A program made the position numbers and the translations under genes. A stretch of DNA of 64,000 nucleotides from Clostridium sp. chh4-2 (lineage in GTDB: Bacteria; Bacillota; Clostridia; Lachnospirales; Lachnospiraceae), in NCBI RefSeq assembly GCF_002899675.1, contig NZ_PKUU01000006.1, forward strand, positions 186,001-250,000. Reading direction: 5' to 3'. Under the pieces are notes generated by a model, which was not told the origin of the DNA, did no database searches, and worked only from the letters and a program-made list of their open reading frames with translations. Below are positions 27,045 through 34,836 of the stretch, piece by piece. Numbering within the stretch: the stretch's first letter is position 1; each line of letters opens with the position of its first letter.

Positions 27045-29555
27045 TTAATGTCTTATAATTGCCAGTCTTCCCTGTCCCAAATCTTCAAACAAAGAAAAAT
27101 CATCAAAAATAGCACAATGCTCATTTGTATATTTAAGATTCTTAAAACCAAACAATTTATCTGGCACAATCTGATCAATATCTATAGTATCAATATATAA
27201 ATTTTTAATATAAGCATCAAAAAAGCATTCTATTGCCTCATGCATATCATGAATAAATTTCAATTCTTGGGTGGATCTCTTCTCTTCCTCCAGTACTATT
27301 TCTCCCTTTTCGTCCACATTGCTTAAAGACGGCTGCTCAGATGTCATTACTGTCTCCAAAAGCCAATAATCTTTATATGTATTATTTTCTTTTAAATAGT
27401 CAATATAATCATTACCTTCTGTCAATTTTATATAAGAGCGTTCCCTATGCAATAATTTATTGCGCTTTAAATCACTGCCACTATAAAAGCTCAAATAGTA
27501 ACTATCAAACTCGAATAAATTCATTCTTTCCAAAAATAACTGACAAGTTCCAGATGACACTAAATCTAAGAATGCATACTTTTTCTGTCTATCAATTCCG
27601 ATAATACCTATGTATTTAAAGTAATTATTTCTTATCTCCTTTGATCTTTGAAATATCTTTTCTCTATTTGCCAACCCATATTCTATCTTATCTGAAAATT
27701 CTTCTTTATAAGCAATTATCTCCTCATCTGAAAATCCGAATTTATCCTTCAGCATTTTATCCGGACTATACGCATATGGCAAAGACATCAACCAGCGAAT
27801 ATCTTCATCTGACTCCATTGATGCATTAATCAAAACGCGTCTTGAAGTTTGAAAATAAATGCCTTGAGGCAAGTTTTCTTCCTCTTTTACCTTTTTATAA
27901 TACCGGTAAAGCTTTTCCATCAAATATCCATCACGTGCAGCAAATAAAATTGCCTCATATCTTGATGCTTTCATTCTTTTTATAATCCACAATACAAAAT
28001 CTGTAATTAATCCACCAAAAAACAAATAACCAAACTTCTCTATGTTTTCTACTTCCAGTCTCCCCGATGTATGATATAAAACAAATGGATTATTAAATGC
28101 TTCAGCAATAAATAAACCGGCCAAAGATCGTTCATTAACATTTGTGAGGTATCCTCTAATTGCAGAATAGCTAGAAAGATCAAGCATATCTATTGCCTTT
28201 TTTATATTAAAACTATCGATACCATATCTGGCTGCACACTCTCCATCGGCAGCCGGATTATCTCCAATATGCAGGTAAGACTTACCATAAATCTGCCGCT
28301 TAAATACCTCAAATATCCCATTATGCTTAGCTATATTATAATCACAAGATATATATAACCTCTCATACCCAGTAATTTCTAACTCTTCTAAAATTTCACT
28401 CATAATACGTTCTGGCAGATACATATCCGAAATCAGGCAAACCTTTTTCCCTAAATTCACCGCATATTTCATTATATCCACCATCTTGTCTCTTCTGATC
28501 AGCACACCTTTTTCCACACTAATCTCTAACTCTAATAATATTTTTCTTTCTTGATCTGAAATATTAGTCAATTCCTGCAGCCTATTATAAATATCATATA
28601 TATTAGGATTATTATGAATAATATCTGCTTCCGCTCTCTTTCGAATATCCCTAAACTTCGGAATATTTATCCCTTGTTTACTTGCCCTATCTTCAACAAT
28701 ATAAAAAACATCCGTAGGAATCAATACTTTACGCATTATTAATGTATCAAACACATCAAAACTAATTACGTCATGCTTTTTGATTTCCTCTTTTAGTGCT
28801 TCTTCGCTTACATTAAAGTAAGGATTATCTTCAACCTCTTCTTCAATATCCCCCATAGTTTCAAAAAGATTATTACCTTCAACATCATACAAAAGAATAT
28901 GATTATATGAGCAAAGCTGACCGATTCTGTTGTAAACATGAACAGTAGATTGGGGGCGCGTAACTGATATAATAATATCTGCTTTCAGCTCAATGACATC
29001 CTCAACAGATAATATTTTTCTGCCATAATACATACCTTCTTTAACCGTCTTATCCATAATACCTATAATATTATAGTCAGGAAATGCCTCCACAATTATA
29101 CGTGTTCTTGGCCCCTTTCCGTAAAGAACAATTTTTTTATCTTTACATGAAGAAAAATTTTTCTGAAATGTATAAATAATGTTTTCATCTGTAAACTGAA
29201 CCATTTTAAATTTACTAAATAAATTTTCTCCACTTATCCCATATAATTGTATATGGTTAACAGAACAAAAACTGTGTATACGTTTAAATACCGCTTCAAG
29301 CGAGTTTGGGCGCGAAACCACGACTATAAGATCAATTTTCTGCTCTGCCACTTCCTTATATGATAATATTGGCTTACCATACTTAAATCCGCTTTTTAAA
29401 TCTCTGTCCATAATTCCAACAATATTATATTCTTGGGCCACATCTAGTACTAATTTAGTAAATGGTCCCTTTCCGTAAAGAACAATTCTTTTGTTCTTAC
29501 ATAATGAAAAATTCTTTTCAAGCGATTCTTTTACGTACTGATTATCTGTTAACAT
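27045..29555 (-). CDS. COG5610-like protein: two Rossmann-like modules, HAD domain and conserved C-terminal domain
   Basis: A protein of about 836 residues from ATG 29555 (GAGGTG 6 bases upstream; a GTG lies three codons earlier). Residues 20-110 and 138-230 are two similar Rossmann-like modules (KRIVLYGKGP and KKIVLYGKGP). A HAD domain follows with intact motifs: SFDVFDTL near 266, ISDMYLP near 395 and HIGDNPAAD near 445. The C-terminal half has LFAARDGYLMEKLY and a cysteine-containing SSGTCQLFLE segment, both shared with the protein at 18017. The HAD fold predicts phosphatase or phosphotransfer activity; such proteins are common in capsule loci, but the reaction is not established to my knowledge. 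Confidence 0.7.
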   Translation of the reverse strand: MLTDNQYVKESLEKNFSLCKNKRIVLYGKGPFTKLVLDVAQEYNIVGIMDRDLKSGFKYGKPILSYKEVAEQKIDLIVVVSRPNSLEAVFKRIHSFCSVNHIQLYGISGENLFSKFKMVQFTDENIIYTFQKNFSSCKDKKIVLYGKGPRTRIIVEAFPDYNIIGIMDKTVKEGMYYGRKILSVEDVIELKADIIISVTRPQSTVHVYNRIGQLCSYNHILLYDVEGNNLFETMGDIEEEVEDNPYFNVSEEALKEEIKKHDVISFDVFDTLIMRKVLIPTDVFYIVEDRASKQGINIPKFRDIRKRAEADIIHNNPNIYDIYNRLQELTNISDQERKILLELEISVEKGVLIRRDKMVDIMKYAVNLGKKVCLISDMYLPERIMSEILEELEITGYERLYISCDYNIAKHNGIFEVFKRQIYGKSYLHIGDNPAADGECAARYGIDSFNIKKAIDMLDLSSYSAIRGYLTNVNERSLAGLFIAEAFNNPFVLYHTSGRLEVENIEKFGYLFFGGLITDFVLWIIKRMKASRYEAILFAARDGYLMEKLYRYYKKVKEEENLPQGIYFQTSRRVLINASMESDEDIRWLMSLPYAYSPDKMLKDKFGFSDEEIIAYKEEFSDKIEYGLANREKIFQRSKEIRNNYFKYIGIIGIDRQKKYAFLDLVSSGTCQLFLERMNLFEFDSYYLSFYSGSDLKRNKLLHRERSYIKLTEGNDYIDYLKENNTYKDYWLLETVMTSEQPSLSNVDEKGEIVLEEEKRSTQELKFIHDMHEAIECFFDAYIKNLYIDTIDIDQIVPDKLFGFKNLKYTNEHCAIFDDFSLFEDLGQGRLAIIRH

Positions 29556-29955
29556 TTCATGCACCTCAAACTATTTCTATTTTCAAAATATTATCCTGAT
29601 TCATACCAATAAAATTCGATATGCGTTTTTTTGTGCTAAAACGCGCACAAACACCATATTGTATTTTACATGCTCCCCAAGAATACAGAAAACATCAAAT
29701 ATATTTAAAGCCTAGTATCCATACAGCTTCAATTATGTAAGACTAAATATTATGTAACTATTAGGGACTGTATATTGTCCTTCATAGCCTGTTAACATAC
29801 AATTAACACTAATTGAGCAATATAAATAAATCCACATAATAAGTAGTATCTACAAGCAGACTTACTACTATTATTTATGCCTATATTCTCCATTCTTACA
29901 ACTATTGCCTTCCCACTAATTACGATCCCCAGGTTTTTCTTATGTCTAATATTTT
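29556..29955. other. AT-rich intergenic region
   Basis: About 400 bases without a gene. A weak hairpin (7-base stem AGTAGTA/TACTACT, 29842-29869) could end the transcript from 31296. No convincing promoter for the gene at 29555 was found. Confidence 0.45.
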
Positions 29956-31296
29956 TCAAATAACATTTCTTTCATCCAAAAAGCTTTCTATAATCCCAGC
30001 CAAAACAATTGATTCATCTGGGCGTAATTTATAATCCCCTTTAGCATTTCCATTTATAGCCGAAACAAAGTCACTGATCTCATACCGCAGCCCATCTCCT
30101 AAAAACTTTACAAAGTATCTTTCATTTTGTGTTATGTCTTCATAGCAAACCTCAAACGACTGCGTTTTCCACCATGGTGCATCCACACGGATATATCCTC
30201 TGGTTCCAGAAATCAATAACTGACCTTCTGATTTAACTCCAAGACCCGTTTTTGACGTAGCCATACTCAGTTCATACTCCAAATATGCTTTTGTATAGAT
30301 ATCAACGCCATTAGGAGCTTTAAAGCTTTTAAAATTAATATCCTTATAATTTCCCCCAAGCAGTTTAATTATTGCGAGCAATGTATAACTTCCTAGTTCT
30401 GTGAAACTACCACCGGTTTCGGCATCTGACAATTCTCTCATAATTGAACTTGTCAACTTAGTAAAACAGGCCTCTACATCCTTGATCGTTCCTATCGTAC
30501 CACTTCTTGCAATACCAAGCATTTGGACAAAGCCCGGACAATACGCAGTTTTTATTCCTTCCATTAGTATGCATTCCCGCTTATTTGCTAATGCAAACAA
30601 CTCTTTGGCTTCTTCTTTTTTCAAAGTCATCGGCTTCTCACATAGAACATGCTTCCCCGCCAATAATGCCGCTTTTGTATATTCATAATGCGTAGCATGA
30701 GGTGACGCTATGTATACCGCATCCACCTCCTTAAAAAACTCATCCAGTTTATCCGTATAAAAGTTCAGTTCGCAAATTTCCGAAAATTTTTCTGCACTGC
30801 TGATACGCGGGTTATAAACTCCCTCAACATAGATACCGCTTACATATTTCACTTCCGCTACCATTCGTCTCGCAATTCTTCCGCAGCCGATAATACCCAA
30901 ACGTATCAACGAAAAATTTTTAGCCCGAAGCATAGTACTGGAAACATCTTTCGTTCTTTCCAAATACACGACTTCACAATATTGTCTCAAATAGTCAAAT
31001 GCCCCAATCCAATCAGAACCAACTGTAAAGATATCCACATTATACTTCTGAATATCTTCAACCTTCTGTCCAACATGATCTTCGATGATAATTTCATCCG
31101 CTAGCCCTGTTCTCCTCACATGATCCACACGTTCCATCAGTGAATCCACAACATTCAGTTTCCCTCTGGACTCATCATAATGCTCTGTTGTTACCCCTAC
31201 AATCAGATAATCGCCCAGTTCTTTTGCCCGCTTTAATAATCGATAATGTCCTTCATGAAACAAATCAAAAGAACCATATGTAATTACTTTTCTCAT
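29956..31296 (-). CDS. Cytidylyltransferase fused to Gfo/Idh/MocA-type oxidoreductase
   Basis: A bifunctional protein of about 446 residues. Residues 1-130 are a TagD-like nucleotidyltransferase: TYGSFDLFHEGH carries the HxGH motif and ERTKDVSSTML the C-terminal signature. From about 133 a Gfo/Idh/MocA NAD(P)-binding domain begins (RLGIIGCGRIARRM) and contains the catalytic CEKPMTL. An attractive role is to reduce a sugar or ketose phosphate and activate the product as a CDP-alcohol, in the way Bcs1-type TarIJ fusions make CDP-ribitol; this is inference. ATG 31296 is preferred; a TTG lies six codons upstream. It has its own promoter at 31360-31388. Confidence 0.8.
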   Translation of the reverse strand: MRKVITYGSFDLFHEGHYRLLKRAKELGDYLIVGVTTEHYDESRGKLNVVDSLMERVDHVRRTGLADEIIIEDHVGQKVEDIQKYNVDIFTVGSDWIGAFDYLRQYCEVVYLERTKDVSSTMLRAKNFSLIRLGIIGCGRIARRMVAEVKYVSGIYVEGVYNPRISSAEKFSEICELNFYTDKLDEFFKEVDAVYIASPHATHYEYTKAALLAGKHVLCEKPMTLKKEEAKELFALANKRECILMEGIKTAYCPGFVQMLGIARSGTIGTIKDVEACFTKLTSSIMRELSDAETGGSFTELGSYTLLAIIKLLGGNYKDINFKSFKAPNGVDIYTKAYLEYELSMATSKTGLGVKSEGQLLISGTRGYIRVDAPWWKTQSFEVCYEDITQNERYFVKFLGDGLRYEISDFVSAINGNAKGDYKLRPDESIVLAGIIESFLDERNVI

Positions 31297-31359
31297 TTGA
31301 TTATTCAACCTCAATCCCTTTAATAAAAAGCCGTACTGTCTCCAATTTTATCTTTCCTT

Positions 31360-31388
31360 AGTATACTTCACCCCACCCGAAAAGTAAA
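31360..31388 (-). promoter_or_regulatory. Promoter of the cytidylyltransferase/oxidoreductase gene
   Basis: On the minus strand TTTACT (31388-31383) and TATACT (31365-31360) are 17 bases apart, about 64 bases before the ATG at 31296. Confidence 0.6.
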
Positions 31389-31410
31389 TAGAAAAGCCTG
31401 GTAAAGCAAA

Positions 31411-31445
31411 GAAAGAGCCCTTGCAGGCTCCGCCTGCATATGGCC
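31411..31445 (-). terminator. Probable terminator after the glycerophosphodiesterase gene
   Basis: A GCAGGC/GCCTGC stem with a 3-base loop, extended imperfectly by GGCC/GGGC-type pairing, starts about 10 bases after the stop at 31456. A CTCTTTCTTTG stretch follows on the minus strand. The T tract is interrupted, so strength is uncertain. Confidence 0.5.
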
Positions 31446-31455
31446 CCTTTCTCTT

Positions 31456-32193
31456 TTATTCATTATATTTATACATTTTTCTAACATCCATCATCCTATC
31501 CGGATAATTACTGATAATTGCGTCAACTCCCATATTTAAGCATTCCACAGCCTGTTTTTCATCATTCACAGTCCACACATGAACCTGCTTACCGTTTTTC
31601 CGTGCTTCTTCCATAAAATCCGGATACTGCAAATTGTAAAAAGCTGGATGCAGCGCATCTGCGCCAATACTCTGAGCATATACCGACGGATTCCAGATCC
31701 CATCTAAATATAAAATTCCCGTTTTCGCTTTCGGATTGAGTTCTTTAATCTTTTTCACGCTATAGTGATTAAAAGAAGAATAGATAACCCTCTCCTCCAT
31801 CCCCATTCTTTTAGTCAGATCCAAAACACGCTCTTCCAGTCCATCGTAAAAATAAATTCCGGTTTTCAATTCTACATTGATGAAAAGAGGAGTTTCTTTT
31901 AACAATTCATATACTTCACGCAAAGTAGGGATTTTAGCATCTTCGTATTCTGGATGTGTCTTATTAAACTTAAATCTCTTCAACTCTTCAAGAGTATAAT
32001 CCCTTACAAAACCAGTTCCATCGCTAACCCGATCAATACGTTCATCATGAACTACTACCAGATATCCATCACGGGTCATCTGGACATCCAATTCTACCCC
32101 ATCCGTCCCCATATCTGCAGCTAATTCGAATGCTTCCAATGTATTTTCCGGCGCATACCCGGACGCTCCCCTATGGGCCCAAATCTTTGTCAT
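31456..32193 (-). CDS. Glycerophosphodiester phosphodiesterase
   Basis: A 245-residue GDPD enzyme that hydrolyses glycerophosphodiesters such as glycerophosphocholine to glycerol 3-phosphate and the alcohol. The N-terminal WAHRGASGYAPENTLEAF holds the catalytic histidine-arginine and ENT motif, VELDVQMTRDG supplies the metal ligands, and VVHDERIDR the second histidine. VNVELK and VWTVNDEKQ complete the TIM-barrel pattern. There is no signal peptide, so it acts in the cytoplasm. It follows the LicD/phosphoesterase gene by 19 bases. It could supply choline for LicA and glycerol 3-phosphate for the TagD-like enzymes. Confidence 0.9.
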   Translation of the reverse strand: MTKIWAHRGASGYAPENTLEAFELAADMGTDGVELDVQMTRDGYLVVVHDERIDRVSDGTGFVRDYTLEELKRFKFNKTHPEYEDAKIPTLREVYELLKETPLFINVELKTGIYFYDGLEERVLDLTKRMGMEERVIYSSFNHYSVKKIKELNPKAKTGILYLDGIWNPSVYAQSIGADALHPAFYNLQYPDFMEEARKNGKQVHVWTVNDEKQAVECLNMGVDAIISNYPDRMMDVRKMYKYNE

Positions 32194-32212
32194 CTCAATT
32201 CCGCCTCGCTTA

Positions 32213-34801
32213 TTATCGTCTTATACATTTATCATCACCCGCGCCAAAACGGATAAAATCGATTTGATTCTGATCCGTATTTATCACCATCGCATCCCAA
32301 AGATCCTGGGAAACGGTTCCCAGCTTTCTCTCATAAGCAATGGAGCCTTCCGGTTTTTTATCGACAAAATACTCACATTTATTGCACCCCAACGATACGA
32401 TTGGAAAATCTCTTTCTTCATAAATCTGATCCGCATGGTTATGCCCATGAACATAGGCCATCACCTGATGCCCATCCTTCCGATTATGATCCTCCAAAAT
32501 ATTAAGCAGTTCTTCACCATTTCTGATCTCATTACTCCAATAATGGATCTCTGGCAGCGGGGGCACATGGGCAAATACCACTACTTTATAATCATTTGGC
32601 GTACTTTCTAATATTTTCCGAACCCAAATAAGTTCTTCGTCAGGAAAACCATATCGCACAGACTCCTGGTGGTTAAATGAACTTAAAAACAGAATTCTAA
32701 GTTTTAACTCCGTCTTATCCAGATAGTACCACAAGTTCGTTCCTTCCCGAACAACATCCTTCGGCACATTTTTTTGGTATAATTCAAACTGCTCCGCTTC
32801 GCTCATCACTTCCGGATTTCTGGAAAAATAATTCGAGTCATGATTTCCCTGCACTAGATAGACCGGAAGCTCCATTTCTCTTAATCCGCTTACTACCTTT
32901 TCAACATATTCACAGGTTAATTTCTTTAGTATCATGCCATCTGTAATATCTCCCAGATGAACAACTGCATCAAACCCTGCCTGTTCATGAACAGCCTGCA
33001 GATTATGGAGAGTATCTTCCCAAGTTCCGCCAACTACATAATGTGTATCTGCCAGAACAGCCAATGTAAAGGTTTTTCCTTCTTTCTTTTTCCTCAAGAC
33101 AGATGTTGACGTATCCCTGATTTCTTCTGCAAAGCAATCTTTCTCTTCATATTTTTCTTCTGCAGTCATAAAAGAAATAATTGTTTCTGAATTCACTGCC
33201 GCTTCCGTCGGTATACCGGCTCCATCAGCCCTTCTTATACAAATACGGAAATAGCGGTCATCATCAAAATAATAGTATCCTGTTTTCAGTTTATTTTCAT
33301 TATAATCGTGATTATAAGTCGTCCAATTTTCTTCTTTTTGATAACAATAAGTATAGATATAAGTTCCGTCCACCTGCCTGTCATAAGTAGCTACGCCATA
33401 ACGATAAGCAGAATCATTTAACTTCAAATAACTTCCCGGAACAGCATGGTAGATCTTATAAGTAGTCATCCAGGTATCGTCAGTTTTTTCTATCATACCG
33501 CTGTCCGCTGACAATTTCAGCCCAATATCTGCCTCCAGTTTCACAGATATTGTTTTATCGCTTTGCTGTTCTCTTGTTTTTTCCAGTCTGACCGGGAATA
33601 GGATATCATTTAGCCAATACTTATTTTCTATATGAAGGCAATAATCTTCTATTCCCATAGCTTCCAACTGCAAAGCTATTTCTCGGTAGTAAATATTGCA
33701 AATGATGACTCTCAATTTGTCTTTTGGAATTTCCAACAATTTATCCGGACCACAGACCATAATTCCATGAATGGACTTTCCCCATTTTTCACGCCCATTA
33801 TCAATAATATAAGCCGGACGGAAACGGTCTCCAAAACGGCGCATATAATCTTCAAACATATTGCCGGCTCCAAAGACTGCTATAATCTTTCCCTCTGCCC
33901 CATGAAATGTTTCCGCCAGTCTATGCCTGTATATCCTATATGGCGTCTCCGGGTCAAAGATCCCTGTATGATGCGGTTTTCTGTGCTCTTCCGAAGGAAA
34001 CTGCATATATTTCCCCAGCATCATGCTAAGAAAGCGGTCATAACCTGAAGGAGCTGAAAATTCCTGTCCTTCAAATGGCAGCATGGTTGTTTCTTCAAAA
34101 TCCTTACTATAAAACACTTGATAATTATTTGCATCAAAAGAGGATGTAAAAGGACGGATATAATATCCTTCCTCTTCCGGACATGCACTGCAGGCCTGAT
34201 CATATGCTTTTAGAAGCTTATCCCGCCCTTCACGTTTTATAATCATCCTGTAGGCATGTTTTTTCAGCTTCGACAGCATCTGGAATTCAGGTCTTCCCTC
34301 ACCATAAGTTTGTATCAAGCACAGACGTTTATATATGGCAATCTTCCTAAGCTGTTCTTGCCGCTTCTGTTCATTTTCATATACATAATCCAAAGCCAGA
34401 ATATCAATCCAGATTCCCCAACTGCATATCCGTTCGATTTCATGATACTCAACTCCGGTAGTATCACTGTTTCTCAGACGGCACATTCCCCCACGGAAGA
34501 TCCCGGAATCATTCTCATCTGTATGGAGTTCGAAAGGCGGCTTCAGCTCTGCCTTTGCCAATGTTTTGAACTTCACATAATCTTTTCTCGGCATGGCTAC
34601 ATCAATATCATCATCCCAAGGGATAAACCCTTGATGCCGCACCGCTCCCAATAAAGTTCCGGACCACAAATAATACCGCAGCTGATGTTTTTCGCAGAAT
34701 TCTTTAAAGACCGTCAGCAGTTCCATCTGCACTGCCCATATTTTCTTCATTCTTGAAGTCACCTTATAGTCGCAGATCACCTCATTCTGATCGTATTTCA
34801 T
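32213..34801 (-). CDS. LicD phosphotransferase fused to metallophosphoesterase
   Basis: An 862-residue protein starting at ATG 34801 with GAGAGGA upstream; the frame is open 33 codons further back, but that part overlaps the previous gene. Residues 20-270 form a LicD domain (GTLLGAVRHQGFIPW at 48-62, DDDID 63-67). Residues 303-395 are a Rossmann-like module (IIAVFGAGNM, YIIDNG). A beta-rich linker of about 160 residues follows. From 578 a calcineurin-type phosphoesterase has all its motifs: D585-T-H587, GDITD 617-621, GNHD 652-655, H745 and GHNH 786-789. Attachment and removal or processing of a phosphodiester may be joined in one protein. No membrane or signal segment is visible. Confidence 0.82.
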   Translation of the reverse strand: MKYDQNEVICDYKVTSRMKKIWAVQMELLTVFKEFCEKHQLRYYLWSGTLLGAVRHQGFIPWDDDIDVAMPRKDYVKFKTLAKAELKPPFELHTDENDSGIFRGGMCRLRNSDTTGVEYHEIERICSWGIWIDILALDYVYENEQKRQEQLRKIAIYKRLCLIQTYGEGRPEFQMLSKLKKHAYRMIIKREGRDKLLKAYDQACSACPEEEGYYIRPFTSSFDANNYQVFYSKDFEETTMLPFEGQEFSAPSGYDRFLSMMLGKYMQFPSEEHRKPHHTGIFDPETPYRIYRHRLAETFHGAEGKIIAVFGAGNMFEDYMRRFGDRFRPAYIIDNGREKWGKSIHGIMVCGPDKLLEIPKDKLRVIICNIYYREIALQLEAMGIEDYCLHIENKYWLNDILFPVRLEKTREQQSDKTISVKLEADIGLKLSADSGMIEKTDDTWMTTYKIYHAVPGSYLKLNDSAYRYGVATYDRQVDGTYIYTYCYQKEENWTTYNHDYNENKLKTGYYYFDDDRYFRICIRRADGAGIPTEAAVNSETIISFMTAEEKYEEKDCFAEEIRDTSTSVLRKKKEGKTFTLAVLADTHYVVGGTWEDTLHNLQAVHEQAGFDAVVHLGDITDGMILKKLTCEYVEKVVSGLREMELPVYLVQGNHDSNYFSRNPEVMSEAEQFELYQKNVPKDVVREGTNLWYYLDKTELKLRILFLSSFNHQESVRYGFPDEELIWVRKILESTPNDYKVVVFAHVPPLPEIHYWSNEIRNGEELLNILEDHNRKDGHQVMAYVHGHNHADQIYEERDFPIVSLGCNKCEYFVDKKPEGSIAYERKLGTVSQDLWDAMVINTDQNQIDFIRFGAGDDKCIRR

Positions 34802-34836
34802 ATTGAAAATTCCTCTCTTTATACTCTCTTCAGCTT

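Noticed and set aside
29565-29700. TTGTGC/GCACAA hairpin upstream of the large HAD gene
   Set aside because: The stem is only six bases and is followed by A rather than T on the relevant strand; not a credible terminator or riboswitch.
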